A DNA stretch of 64,000 nt from Eutreptiella sp. 'Long Island Sound 2002' (GCA_964036045.1 OZ038381.1:64046242-64110241); one strand, 5' to 3'. Counted from the stretch's first letter, positions 9,776-22,025 are shown. Notes: generated from the letters alone by a model not told the origin. Translations and numbers: made by a program.

Positions 9776-10228
9776 GGGGCGCCCCGTGGGAGAAGGAGGT
9801 ATGCATAGCACCCAGCCACTCCCACAGAGCGGCGGATACACCCGAGTCCCCCCGGTCCTGCTTGGGCCGCTTGGGGGATGGGGACGCCCCGTGGGAGAAC
9901 GAGGATACACAAGGTCCAGCCCCTCCCACATAGCGGCGCATACACCCGAGTCCCCCCGGTCCTGCTTGGGCCGCTTGGGGGATAGGGACGCACCGTGGGA
10001 GAACGAGGATGCACAGGGTGCAGCCCCTCCCACACAGCGGCGGATACACCCGCGTCCCCCCGGTCCTGCTTGGGCCGCTTGGGGGATAGGGACACACCGT
10101 GGGAGAAGGAGGTATGCACAGGGTGCAGCCACTCCCACACAACGGCGGATACACCCGAGTCCCCCCGGTCCTGCCTGGGCCGCTTGGGGGATAGGGACGC
10201 CCCGTGGGAGAAGGAGGTGTGCATGGGT
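9776..10228. repeat. ~105-bp tandem repeat, four units plus a partial
   Basis: The anchor GTGGGAGAA recurs at 9786, 9891, 9995, 10099 and 10204. Units contain CGGCGGATACACCCGAGTCC and CGGTCCTGCTTGGGCCGCTT. The array abuts the 3' end of the gag-like gene on its right and probably replaced or truncated the downstream part of that element. Confidence 0.93.
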
Positions 10229-10249
10229 ACTATGAATGCAAAGGAACTC

Positions 10250-12097
10250 AAATGGGGCGCGACCCGGTGAAGGATCAAGGCCACTAAAATCAACCACACA
10301 GCTGCCCTGGCTATTCTTGGCCTCCTTTTCCACCACCTTTTCTTTGATCCACGGGAACTTGCTTAGGAGCTGCTCCCGGATCACGTGGGGCCTAGTCTCG
10401 TTATTCAAAGGCAACAAACGTTGCCAACGAGTATAGAACTCCTCCAAGTGGATGAGGGACACTTGCCCTTTAACCACCCTTGGGTTGAGGGCTCGCCACC
10501 GTTCATTGGCCCTTGAGGAGTCATACTTATGGAAACGGTGTTCCAAAACGTCCTACAATTCTTTGAGGGTGGGGGCCGTCCGTATGTGGTGAGTGGCCTC
10601 GGCGACTCGTGTGTTGGTGATCGCCTTTAGCCAAGGGGGCAAGGGGCTCAAAATCAAGCGCGCCTCGTTAGCCTTCCTGTATGTGGGATCACACACCCCC
10701 AACCATTCCTGCAATTTCTCCACCCACTCGTCGTAGTTCTCTAGCTGCCCATTAAATTGCGGTGGGGGCATATCACTATTCTCCACTGCTTTGGTGTAAC
10801 TATTTTGCACCATAGGCATTTGGTACGTGTGGTACGCGGGAAGAGCCATGGTTGGGGGTGCACCTGGTGCGACTTTCACTGGAGAAAGTGTACATGTGCC
10901 CGTAGGATGAGAAGGCGTGTACGAAAGTCTCCCGGGGGAAGTGAAAACATTTTTCGTGAGGGGATTGATGTTCCCCAACGAAGAGGAGTCCTCCTCCACC
11001 CCGGTCCAAGGGGCCGTACTCCTCACTCTTAGGCACCGCCCTCCAGTCGGGGATAGGGGGTTCCTGTTGTTTGTCGGTGGTTCCCCTCCACGAAGTGGGT
11101 TCTTCGTGATAGGTGTGTTTGTGTTGTCCCCCCCCCCCCCCGCCTCGGCCACCCCAAGACTGGACAAGCGTTCAGATGATAGATGCAATCGCGGGATGGG
11201 TGGTCCGAGAAAGGAAGCACACAACCACCACCGGATGAAACGGACGAGGTGCCGCTGGCTCAGATTCAGAAACGGGGCGGGCCGTTGATGACGGGGGCGG
11301 GACCCCCATAACGGGTTCCGTAGGAGTGGCGTACCATTGTTGCCGCGCATCGATCCTAGATGCAACGGTGGCATAATGCTTAGCGAGCGTTTCCACCACG
11401 CCAAAACATTTGGCCGTGTTGCTGTTGGACATTTTAAGATGATCCGCCACACTGGCCGCCACCGCCTTAGATTCCCGCCGGTAGCCCCGAACCACCTCGT
11501 CATGCTTAGTCAAAGTAGACAAGAGTTGGGTCATCGGATCCCCGTAGGACTGACTGATGCCAGCGGCAGCCGATACAGCCTGAGAAAGCTCTTGATGAGA
11601 CTGCTGCAGCTCTTGATTTTGAGTCTGCAAGTCTCGAAGCTCAGCCATCAATGATTGCAGGCACGTTTCGTAGTGCACCATACACCAGGGACAGTCACAG
11701 GTGTGTTTCAAGTCAACCTCCCCCCGTATTTGAGCGGGGCCCCTAGAATGTTGAAACGAGGGACCTCCACCCCCGCAAGGAGGAGATGACCCGCCACCGC
11801 CTCCACCACCGCCAGCAGCCCCCCGGGACACGGAGGGACCAGAAGCCCCCCCCGCAGGGCAAAGCGGGGGTTTCGGGTGCACAGCAACAGGTGCAAGCGC
11901 CACCCCACTGGAAGAATGCCCCCTTCCGAACCCCCACCACGGGGTGGTCGAATCAGGTACGGGATTCCGCTCACGTGTTCGATGTAAGCCCCTTGGCCGG
12001 GTGACGGAGGAGTGGAGACACAACTCAAAGGGTTCGGTTGCGGGGCTGGCGTTGGGAATTCCTCCACCACAATATACTGTGGTGACTCATGAACCAA
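10250..12097 (-). CDS. LTR-retrotransposon gag-like gene (frameshifted, one in-frame TAG, truncated)
   Basis: The reading starts with ATG at 12097 (MVHESPQYIVVEEFPTP). It shifts frame in a homopolymer region near 11930 and continues through a Gly-rich stretch and a Cys/His motif, HTCDCPWCMVHYE. A strong coiled coil follows (LRDLQTQNQELQQSHQELSQ, about 11580-11650). After a second shift near the C run at 11131-11142 comes a gag/capsid-like core: FNGQLENYDEWVEKLQEWLG, then LKEL, then TAG 10553-10555, then DVLEHRFHKYDSSRANERWR and LEEFYTRWQRLLPL. The layout (leader, coiled coil, capsid-like helix block) is typical of retrotransposon gag. No protease or polymerase follows, because the 105-bp array begins directly after SGLDPSPGRAPFEF. 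Confidence 0.6.
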
Positions 12098-12480
12098 GGG
12101 GGGGGGGGGCTAAAAGCAGGCATTTACCTGGATTTTGCGTTGGTATAAAAGGGGTATTTTGTGTCCCGAAGGAAAAAAAAACTGGTTAGTAAAGAGGGCA
12201 ATTTACACATGCAAAAGGGCCTTTTTACGCACGCAAAAACCAAGTAAAATACCTGAAGCATAGTACCAGGACTTGAAAGTACAAGAGAACACTGCGGGTA
12301 GGGGTAGGGGACCACGGCGGGTGTTTCCAACATAGAACCCAAGCCATGGGGGTATTTTTAGCATGCCGGATTTGAATTTCATACTCACTTTTGACCAAAA
12401 TGATGTTTTTGACGACTTCCTAATTTTCACCCCATTTTTACTTCTTTTTTTTTGCTCTTTACTGAGTCACATTACTTCGT
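12098..12480. other. spacer upstream of the gag-like gene
   Basis: It contains a G run at 12097-12110, TATAAAAGG at 12145-12153 (plus strand, with no plus-strand gene after it) and AT-rich sequence with T runs. It could be the remains of an LTR or leader. I cannot identify paired LTRs. Confidence 0.3.
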
Positions 12481-12487
12481 AGTTGCA

Positions 12488-12590
12488 CTTAGCCCGTTTT
12501 CATTGAGGAAAACGGGTTAATAGCCCGTTTTCCCTAAAAACGCTTTATTATAGCCCGTTTCATTTGGCTGAAAAACGGGTTAACCAGACC
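12488..12590. repeat. GCCCGTTTTC / GAAAACGGGTTA palindrome cluster, left
   Basis: AGCCCGTTTTCATTGAGGAA is followed by AACGGGTTAATAGCCCGTTT and then TAGCCCGTTTCATTTGGCTG with AAAAACGGGTTAACC. These are alternating direct and inverted copies of a ~14-base motif that could form several hairpins. The same motif set recurs at 13760-13950. Confidence 0.8.
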
Positions 12591-12976
12591 GACGTTAGGT
12601 TCTTTGGGCACTTGTGCAAACCTCCCGGCGACCGGTGCAGGTTCATGTTGACACATGGAGGAGAGGCAAGGCAAAAGAAAATACCTCATGTGAAATGTTG
12701 GATGACGTGATAAAGAACCCTACCACCGGCATAGGGGAAAACGCCTCCACCGTACATACACTATACAGGATAGTTTCGAGTGGTCACCTTTGATCAGAGT
12801 TTATAATAATAGGGTATAATGTTAGTTTGTTTTGATTTGTCCTTTGAATCTGAGTGTACATTATTAATAATAGTATACAATAATTATGATCTGCTCCTCC
12901 GGGCAACGAGGGCCATGCATGGAGCCATCTTTGGCACCCTCGCGCATGCAAGCTTCATGGTAGGGAGCATTACACA

Positions 12977-13614
12977 TCACACAAAAGACACGGTGCTGCC
13001 GTTGCAAAGGACGCCACACAATGATCTCTCGGGAGCACTTGTGACAAATGACCTAACCGCGGGCGGACACTTCGGTCGCCGCATCTTTTGGAAAGGCAGT
13101 GGCATATCCGAGAGATCTTGGGAAATGGGAGCATTAGCTGTGGTGGGAAGAGCAGCCCAAGTAGAATCCCTATACTCTTGGCGACTATCCTCCAAAGCGC
13201 GCTTCACGGACACCTGTGAGAGCGCCGCTCGTCATAGTCCCACACCGACTCACTAGACTCACTTCTACCGTCAGCAAGCGAGTCAACAACGCCACCTGAT
13301 CGGGAGGACGTCACGCTAAGATTTGCAGGGCTCCAATCAGCCACGGGAGCAGGGTGAGGAGGAGCCTCCACCCTCGAATCGGCCACGGGAGCAGGGTGAG
13401 GTGGAGCCTCCCCCAATTCAGGATTTTGCCTCTTTTCCTCGCTGTGAGAGGTGTTGCTAGTTTTGCCTGTAGTAGAGCTACTGGCGGCAGTGGTGGTTGT
13501 GGACTGGAACCCACTCAAGATGTTTGCCACTTTGAGAGCAGTTACTTCTGATTCCTGGTGGTAACCCATCATGGTATCCACCCTGACTCTAAAATAATGG
13601 CTTAGTGGCATCAT
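12977..13614 (-). CDS. possible two-segment gene, Ser/Thr/Pro-rich, unknown
   Basis: An ORF from ATG 13614 (MMPLSHYFRVRVDTMMGYHQ) contains a duplicated APPHPAPVAD segment and a Ser-rich stretch. It ends at TGA just after DERRSHRCP. In another frame, directly after the acceptor-like CGCTCTCACAG (minus strand, about 13215-13225), a second open segment begins (VSVKRALEDSRQEYRDSTWA) and ends at 12977. Either a frameshift or a splice would join them. I recognise no domain. It lies between the two palindrome clusters and may be cargo of the same repeat. Confidence 0.3.
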
Positions 13615-13754
13615 CTTGTGACATCACCACCTCAAAAAACGCTTTTTTCGATTCGAAAATGAAAATGGCAAAATGTCCCTCCATTGGTTTCGGGGTGTCG
13701 CCATGGTTCCAAAAACAAGTCCAAAGCCCATAAAATTTGGGGTTAACCCATCTT

Positions 13755-13950
13755 TTTCCAGCAAAACGGCTTAATAGCCCGTTTTCATTCAAGAAAACGG
13801 GTTAATAGCCCGTTTTTCTCAATGGGTTAACCCCCTGCCAAAACTGTGGACAGGTTAACCCGTTTTTCAGCCAAAGAAAATGGGCTATTGGCCCGTTTTT
13901 TATTATGAAAATGGGCTATTAACCCGTTTTGCTCAATGAAAACGGGCTGT
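13755..13950. repeat. GCCCGTTTTC / GAAAACGGGTTA palindrome cluster, right
   Basis: At least eight copies of the motif occur in both orientations, for example TTAATAGCCCGTTTTCATTC, GAAAACGGGTTAATAGCCCG, GACAGGTTAACCCGTTTTTC and GAAAATGGGCTATTAACCCG. Together with the left cluster it brackets about 1.2 kb. Confidence 0.8.
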
Positions 13951-13954
13951 AAAA

Positions 13955-16900
13955 GGTGCGTTATGTAGCGATTCTGCCCTCCTTTGGCCCCCAGAGGAGG
14001 CGTCGGGGAGATAGGGCGACCTGAAAATTGCTCTGTGGGGGGGGGGGGGGTTAGCATGGACGCCCGCCGAAGGAGGGGGGGGGGTGTAGAAATGGGGTTC
14101 CGTGTCGGGCCCTTTGTTTTGTGTAAGAACGGATGTTGGCGCCGAGGGCGCAATAACACAAATTTTGGCTCGCAAAGGTTTTTGCCACCAATACTATCCC
14201 CCCCCCACCTTGGAGTGGTCAAAATGATCAGCGCGACGTGGGTATCATTTTGAGCCATAGATGTTGGGTTGACCCGCCCCCCCCCCCCCCCCCTGTCACG
14301 GCAGGTTTGGCACCCCCGCCCTGAGCCCCCCCTCCCGTCACGGCAGCCAAGGAGGGGAGGGGGGCGGGAAATGGGCCTCCGTGTCACCCGACTCCCCCGC
14401 AGAGCAATTTTCGTCACGCCTAGCCACGTCTGGTTGTGTCCCCACGCTTGGCGTTGGGGACCCCCTAGAATGCAAGGCTCATGTGCCAATTCCGCCTTCC
14501 TCTGGCCCCCGAGAAGGTAGGAGTGAGACAACCACTTCTGATTCTGTCCCCGCGCTTGGGACTCAGGATCTTCGAGAGTCTAGCGGTTACATACCATTTC
14601 TGCCATCCTTTGGGCTCCGGAGGAGGCAGGGGTGAGATTATGACTTTTGATTTTTTCCCCGTGCTTGGCATTTGGGATCTTCGAGAATGTAGCGGTTACG
14701 TAGCATTTTTGCCATCCTTTGGGCCCCATAGGAGGCAGGGGTCCGACTGCCACTTCTGATTTTGGCTTCACGCTTGGCATTTAGGATCTTCCAGAATGTC
14801 CAGGTTCCGTAGCAGTTCTGACATCCTTTGGGCCCTTGAGGAGGTAGGGGTGAGATACCCACGTCTGTTTTTGTCGCGTGCTTGGTGTTGGGGATCCCCG
14901 GGAATGCAACGGTTACGTAGCCATTCCGCCCTTTTGTGGGCCCCAAGAAGGTAGGGGTGAGGTAGCAACCTCTAATTCTATCCCCGTGCTTGGCATTTGG
15001 GATTTCCGAGAATGCAGCGGTTACGAAGCAATTCTGCCATCCTTTGGGACTCCGAGAAGGCAAGGGTGAGACAGCCACTTCTGATTTTGTCCCCGCGCTT
15101 GGGACTTAGGATGTTTGAGAACGTAGCGGTTGCATAGCATTTTTGCCATCCTTTGGGCCCCAGAGGAGGCAAGGGTGAGACTGCCACTTTTGATTTTGTC
15201 TTCACGCTTGGCATTTAGGACCTTCGAGAATGTCTGGGTTATGTAGCACTTCTGCCATCCTTTGGGCCCTTGAGGAGGCAGGGGTGAGATACCCACGTCT
15301 GTTTTTGTCGCCGTGTTTGGCGTTGGGGATTCCTGAGAATTAGCAATTCCGCGTAGCAATTCCGCCCTCTTGTGGGCCCCCAAGAAGGTAGGGGTGAGGT
15401 GGCAACCTCTGATTCTATCCCCGTGCTTGGCATTTGGGATCCCCGAGAATGCAGCTGTTACGTAGCAATTCTACCCTCCTCCGCGCTCGCAATAAGGCAA
15501 GCGTGAGGTACTGAGGTAGCCACTTTTGATTCTATCCGTGTGCTTGACATTTGAGATCCCCGAGAGTGCAGCGGTTACGCAGCTATTCTGCCCTTTTCAG
15601 GGCCCTTGAGATGGCAAGGGTGAGGTAGGCACTTCTGATTTTGCCCCGGCGCTTGGCACTTGGGATCCCCGAGAATGCAGGGGTTACGTAGCATTTTTGC
15701 CCTCCTTTGGCCCTCCAAGGAGGCACGGGTGAGATAGCCACACGTTCCGTGCTTGGCGTTCGGGACCCCCTAGAATGCAAGGCTCACGTACCAATTCCGC
15801 CTTCCTCTGGCCCCCGAGAAGACATGGGCGAGACAGCCACTTCTGATTCTGTCCCTGCGCTTGGGACTCAGGGTCTTCGAGAGTCTAGCGGTTACATACC
15901 ATTTCTGCCATCCTTTGGGCTCCGGAGGAGGCAGGGGTGAGACTGCGACTTTTGATTTTCTCCCCGTGCTTGGCATTTGGGATCTTCGAGAATGTAGCGG
16001 TTACGTAGCATTTCTGCCATCCTTTGGGCCCCATAGGAGGCAGGGGTCCGACTGCCACTTCTGATTTTGTCTTTACGCTTGGCATTTAGGATCTTCCAGA
16101 ATGTCCGGGTTCCGTAGCCGTTCTGCCATCCTTTGGGCCCTTGAGGAGGTAGGGGTGAGATACCCACGTCTGTTTTTGTCACGGTTACATAGCAATTCCG
16201 CCCTCTTGTAGGCCCCCAAGAAGGTAGGGGTGAGGTAGCAACCTCTAATTCTATCCCCGTGCTTGGCATTTGGGATCTCCGAGAATGCAGCGGTTACGAA
16301 GCGATTCTGCCATCCTTTGGGACTCTGAGAAGGCAAGGGTGAGACAGCCACTTCTGATTTTGTCCCCGCGCTTGGGACTTAGGATGTTTGAGAACGTAGC
16401 GGTTGCGTAGCATTTTTGCCATCCTTTGGGCCCCAGAGGAGGCAAGGGTGAGGTTGCCACTTTTGATTTTGTCTTCACGCTTGGCATTTAGGATCTTCGA
16501 GAATGTCTGGGTTACGTAGCAGTTCTGCCATCCTTTGGGCCCTTGAGGAGGCAGGGGTGAGATACCCACGTCTGTTTTTGTCGCCGTGTTTGGCGTTGGG
16601 GATTCCTGAGAATTAGCAATTCCGCGTAGCAATTCCGCCCTCTTGTGGGCCCCCAAGAAGGTAGGGGTGAGGTAGCAACCTCTGATTCTATCCCCGTGCT
16701 TGGCATTTGGGATCCCCGAGAATGCAGCGGTTACGTAGCAATTCTGCCCTCCTTTGGCACTCTGAGCAGGCAGGGGTGAGGTAGCCACTTCCGATTTTGT
16801 TGCCGTGCTGGGCGTTGGGGACCGCTGAGAATGCAGCAGTTGTGTAGCAATTCCCCCCTCTTCTCAGCCCCGGAGAAGGCAATGTTGATGCAGCCACTTC

Positions 16901-17060
16901 CGATTCTATTCTCGCGCTTGGCGTTGGGGACCCCCGAGAATGCCGCTGTTACGTAGCATTTCTGCCCTCCTTGGGGCCCCCGAGAAGGCAGGGGTGAGGT
17001 AGCTACTTCTGATTTTGTCACCGCGCTTGGCGTTGGGAACCTGTGAGAATGCGGGGTTTA
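13955..17060. repeat. ~109-bp satellite array with a 12-unit higher-order repeat
   Basis: The first 450 bases are diverged and rich in G/C runs. From about 14440 the unit is regular: CTTGGCATTTGGGATC, GAGAATG(C/T)AGCGGTTACGT, TTCTGCCATCCTTTGGGCCC and GAGGCAGGGGTGAGA recur every 108-111 bases (for example 14662, 14773, 14881, 14990, 15099, 15208). The block at about 14460-15470 repeats at about 15770-16750 with an offset near 1305, about twelve units, with small internal deletions. There are roughly 24 units in the regular part. ORFs on both strands are by-products of the repeat. Confidence 0.92.
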
Positions 17061-17125
17061 CATAGCAAATCCGCCGTCTTTTGGAGTTCGATGTCCTTTC
17101 TAATCCTCTTTTGGCCTCTCCCTCA

Positions 17126-18404
17126 GGCAACGAGGTGAAGAAAACTTAGGTCCAATCATCTGATTCGGAGGTCCACCTCTTCGCACCTCCCCCTACGGCC
17201 CCTGTGCGACAGCTGAAGGAGAAGGGAGAGAAGGCTTTGCCAAGTGCCCCCCCCCCCTGTGCCACAAAAGAAGGTGAAAGGAAAGAAGGCCTTGCCAAGG
17301 CCCCCGCCCCGAACGTGACAGGAAAGAAGGCCTTGACAGGTGCACCTTCTGTCGACCCTCCCACTTCCAAAAGGTGTACTCGAAGAACCTTCCCAAGGGA
17401 AACAACCCCTTTTGGGGTGGGAGATTGGTTGACGGACAAGGATACGTTGTGTTGGTTCAACCAAGAGCTCTGCCACATGGTAATTGATGAAACACATGTG
17501 TGGACTCTGGTGCATGGTGCTATATATCAAGACACTGTCCAAGTGCATGCGGATAGTTGAATACGGCACAACACTTGACAACGTGGCTTCGTGCCGTCGC
17601 CACATTTTTGTGATTAATGCCGATCACAAAGAAGGGGCACACTGTTTTGTGTGTGCCTGCGATTGTCGTGTCCGGTTGGAGCCTTTCATTATTTGGTTGT
17701 GGGAACCCCTAAGCTCCACTCATTTGATCCGCCCTTTCTTGATGGCCATGAAGAAGCTTTTGCTAACCACCAGGCATCGCGCCTTGGGATTCCAAACGGA
17801 CGGTTGGTCTTGTGGTTTTCAAAGCTTGAACATCGTGAAGCTGGCGGTGGAGCACCGAGGTTCTTTTTTCTGATGTGCCCCTCGTCCCAATGGGTCCCGG
17901 TTTTGTGGACTATCTGCCCGGCATTGTTAATGCTGATTGTGCTGTGTGGGTCGTTGAAGCGCCCGGTGATGCTGTGGAGGGCGTGACCGAGCTTCCTTGC
18001 CCTCCTGAGTCCCCCCACGGCACCCAAGTTGAAGGTGCACTTTCGGCGATTGAGGAGAGTGTTCACGCCACCCCCACCCCACTCGAAGGCAAGGAGGCCT
18101 CCCCCGAGCAAAGCGTGGAAAGCCCGGAGGCGAGGCCGCAACCTTCCATAGCCACTCCCACAGAGGAGGACACCTGTCCCAAGGTCCTCATCCGTGGAGA
18201 GTAGCGCAAGGTGCCAGATGGCTACCCAGCAGATGCATCTAGCAAGCTGGAGCGTGACCAGATTTTCATCAATGACGTGGCCAAGCAGCTAGTAGCGGAG
18301 TTGCGCGTGGCTTGTCACCTTAACCCAAACCTAGTGCAAAGCCCAAGTCCAGCGACACAAAAGCTGACTTGATCTACAAGCGTGCATTCTGCAACTACTT
18401 GTAG
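17126..18404 (+). CDS. Ulp1/C48-like cysteine peptidase gene with conserved tail domain (frameshifted, two in-frame TAG)
   Basis: An acceptor-like CTCTCCCTCAG ends at 17126. The coding-like sequence opens NEVKKT, then TAG 17147-17149, then VQSSDSEVHLFAPPP and a Lys/Pro-rich linker. The peptidase part begins at about 17420 (VGDWLTDKDTLCWFNQELCH), shifts to frame 0 near 17535 and shows HIFVINADHKEGAHCFVCAC. The candidate catalytic His is at 17640-17642. It continues WLWEPL, with Glu where the family usually has Asp, then FQTDGWSCGFQSL with Gln 17793-17795 and nucleophile Cys 17811-17813. Another shift occurs in a T run near 17864-17872. The acidic linker leads to PKVLIRGE, TAG 18202-18204, RKVPDGYPADASSKLE and finally ADLIYKRAFCNYL with TAG 18402-18404. 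Ulp1-type peptidases cut SUMO-like conjugates and are also carried by DNA transposons; the latter fits here. Confidence 0.55.
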
Positions 18405-21400
18405 CGGGTGCATGTTTTGTGGGTTGTATTTTCCTCCGCCCGTTTGGTGTACCAATGGTGGAGCGTATAAGCATGCTATTATCCTGGCCCCATACCAGTG
18501 CCTTGGTGGCCTATAATGGTGGCACTAGCATAGGCCATGGCCTTGTCAAGACCCTTTTTGGTGACCCTGATTTTGTTTCCACTGCTAGTGCACTGCATGT
18601 CGGCCATGGCCCTGTCACCACTCTTTTCTCGTGCCTGTGTCTAGTGCCAATGACACCACATAACACTATGTTATATTGGCCGAGTCCCAACTAATTGGTG
18701 GCCACACCGAGTACTATATGCTTTGTGGACTCAGCGTCCCATCGTTAAGGTTGCTATGGGGTGTCGTACAGAACTGGTAGCTGTGCATATTGCTCATGTG
18801 TTGCAAAAGTTGCATTTCTTTCATTTTTTCATTTTTTTTATTATTTACACGACCGAAAAAAAAACAACATTGACTGCAAAAAAAATAAATTTTTTTTATA
18901 ATTTCCACGACTTACCCCCCCCCCCCCCGATACAATCCAGCAAACCTACCTACCTTTATCCCCCCTTTCTCCCCACACCTACAACCTCATTAATCAAACA
19001 GAATATGCTTTGGCACTTTCAGCTGCCCTGACAAAATCTCAATTTCGTTCAGTGTTGGTCACTTTGGGCCAAGCCTCTGCACCTTTGTCACCCATTAGAC
19101 TTTTTGTTGAAAAATCCAAGGAAACCCTGACCTCCTCTTGGAGGAATTCGCATTGACGTGGAACACAGTCTTTGCTTCACCGGTTGCTGCTTGGAATGCT
19201 TCACAGTTTGCGTTTCGCTTGAATAACTGGAAGCAGGTCAGTGAAGTGGTTTGCTGTCCGGTGTACTTCAATCCATGATAGAGTTAGTTGCTCCACACAT
19301 AGGGGCCTCTGCCCCCCACCTATGAGCTTCACCGTATTGTGTGCTGTGTGTGTGCTATGCACAAAGTTTCTAGAGGACCATACACATGGACACGCCAACA
19401 ACACTTATTCTAATATGCCAAAGTGCTGCCACAACCCAACGAAAACGGTGGAGAAGGATGCAGCGAGGTTGATGAGGACGGTAACAGAGAAGGTCGGCAA
19501 CCATCAATATCGGCCCCTGGAAGGCCAAGCTGATGACCATAAGCAAGGCTAACGTTGCGCTCCAGGTCACAAACCCGGTTGTGAAGGAGGATCTCAAGCA
19601 GAGGCTTGTGGAAGCCTTTGGTGCCATCAGCGGAATGATGAAGTCCAAGTAACCCAATAACGAGGCACTTACCCAAGATTCAGTCACGTGTGGGGGGTGT
19701 AGTATGGTCTGCGCAGGCAAGAATATTGCTATTGGCCCTAAAATTACCCAATTTCTCCCTGTAAAATGCGCGCTGTGCGTGCTGTGTGTGCACTGTGCAC
19801 AAACACACCAGACAACGGGCAATTGTGTTGTTGGTGCCGCCAGATTTGATAGTTGAGAGGCCGTCTGCGGAACATTGGACTCATTGAAATGTGATTTGTG
19901 GACATTGCTGTTCCCGTCCATTTTTTAGGCTGTGATGGATGTTCAAGCTCTTGTACATCTTTTCCTTACCAGTTTGACCTTGCTGGTCATTGCACGTGGT
20001 GTGTTGACACTAGTTGGGTATGTGACTGTTTGACCTTTGCTTTGTGGGCCCGCTTTTATTGCTCTTTGGGATATTGGTCATTCCATGCCACTTCGTCATG
20101 TCAAACAAAAGCAGAATGTTTGCAAAAACACCACATCCGGAGCACATTTGCTGGCATGCCGCCATACCACCTGGCTCTGTGCGTTTCTTAGCCACAGGTT
20201 TAGCTACCTGGCCGTGTTGGCCCTCCCTGTTTCATGGATGCTGTTGGTGGTCTTGAGCATCTTTGGTGAAGAAGTTCCCGCCACAGTGTATCGCATTCAA
20301 CTTCCTCTCAGCCAGGAAATGAATGATAAGTGGCAAGTATGTGATTTCTGCTGGCAGTATCGCTGAGAGACATGCTGCAACTACCTTTGCTTGCCGCTTC
20401 ATGCCGTCACATTTGTGGTGATTGTGTGATGCCTCAAAAAGACTCATCCATGCTTGCTTTGCGCGCTCTTTTTGGCATGTTTTGCAAACTCACGCCCCCA
20501 CCTGCCTCTGCGGCTGCCGCTCTGAGGGTGGCCAGCAACACAAAGGTAAAATGCCTGGAAACGGGCCAAATATCTTCCGAGTAATAAAAGCAGGTAACAC
20601 AAGAGACAAAGGCTCCTCATCTTTCACAGACCATCTTTCACAGACCATCCCCCTGCCCGTTTCCGTCTGGCTTTGGGGGGCTCAGGTGATGCAGCCACTG
20701 ACGAGGATAGTGTGAGCCTCCATCTGTGGCCGCTTGACGGGTGGTTAGAGTGGCATCCTCACACGCTTGCTTACCCACAGGCCGTGGTAAGGGGACACCA
20801 TTTCAACAACCTGACACGACGCATGCCAGGGCGTCTGCCTATAAGTGTTTACTCGAGCATGACCCACAAAGGAACAAAGCGATGCAACTCAAGCCTGGGG
20901 CACAAAGAGCAGCCGCTTCTTTGCTCCGCATGTACCACCTGCAGTGCGGAGGGGTTGCTGGATCAAAACCCACCTAGCGCATAAGACCGGATGTATTGAC
21001 CTGTTTATTTCATTTTGGTGTTGGCTGCAGTTGGTTGTGTTTACTCCACCTCGTGCAATCACTGTCGGCATGATGTGCACAATAATGTCAGAGTGGGCCT
21101 CAGTTTGCATGTTTAATCGCATGTGTGATTGGTCGAGGGCTGCAGTGCAGCTCTGGTGTCATGCTGGGATCAGCCCTCAGATGGCAGTGTACTAGCGCCT
21201 TCTCGAGCAATCAGGCATGTAGTGTTCGTGTGTCGTGTTCCTACCCAGGTCTAAAACCTGGTGGTGAGGAGCCATGCATGATGGGTACTATCTGATATTT
21301 ATCTGCAACAAAGGTGCCATTTCACGAATGCGAAGTCCATAAGAGTGTCCCAAGAACACTTCAGAAACACCGATACGTTGGAGCCACTCGTAGTGCTCAA

Positions 21401-22020
21401 GCATCCCATGTGAAGCATGTCTGGGCCACCATACTTGGGTGTTGGGCGTTGGGTCTTTAAGGCTACGCAACGCACTAGGGGGGCGTCATGCGAGCCGTGC
21501 ACGCGCTGTTTGTGTAGGACCACACCCAAGCTCTAGTACTAGTAATAGTTAGCCTTGTTAGGCATTTATATCAAATCCTTGCATGCCTTGTCCTCATTTC
21601 TAGTGCATTGGTGTGTGTGATTGTGAGGTCGCGAGGTCACACCCACCCACATCCGCACTCCACTGCCCCTCCCAAGGCACAACGACGAAGATTATGGTGA
21701 GCCAAACCCTCAGGAGAGGGCGTGGGTGCAGTTGTGGAACATGCGCAAAGAGGGTTCTTCGCTACTCTTTTTTTTGTACTTCAATCCGTGGTTGTGGTCG
21801 CGCTGAGAGGAGGATGTGAATTAAGAACTTCACAGATGGATGCGAGAAAAACATTCAGAAAAGTAGACAATGTCTAATGTTTGAGGGGACAGAATGCGGT
21901 CGTGTATTTCTGCCAAATAGACAAATCGCCCATCTCCCCTTCAGATTCAGGTAGCGGGAAAATGTCATGTGTCACGCCCCAAGAATTGAGGCCAAGGGCC
22001 ACATTATCAACGGTCTTCAA
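18405..22020. other. spacer without recognisable genes
   Basis: I see no supportable gene. The segment has T and A runs at about 18826-18900, a C run at 18914-18928, and a duplicated GGCCATGGCC motif near 18533 and 18601. Similar GTGCTGTGTGTGTGC-like stretches occur near 19337 and 19775. ORFs of 60-180 residues occur in several frames, but none has a motif or partner frame that would single it out. Confidence 0.5.
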
Positions 22021-22025
22021 CGAAT

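Noticed and set aside
12145-12153. TATAAAAGG as a promoter
   Set aside because: No plus-strand gene follows. The nearest gene starts on the minus strand at 12097 and runs away from it.
14440-17060. Minus-strand ORFs of 60-160 codons with repeated SPLPPxGPKGWQ text
   Set aside because: They are products of the 109-bp satellite and shift with each indel.
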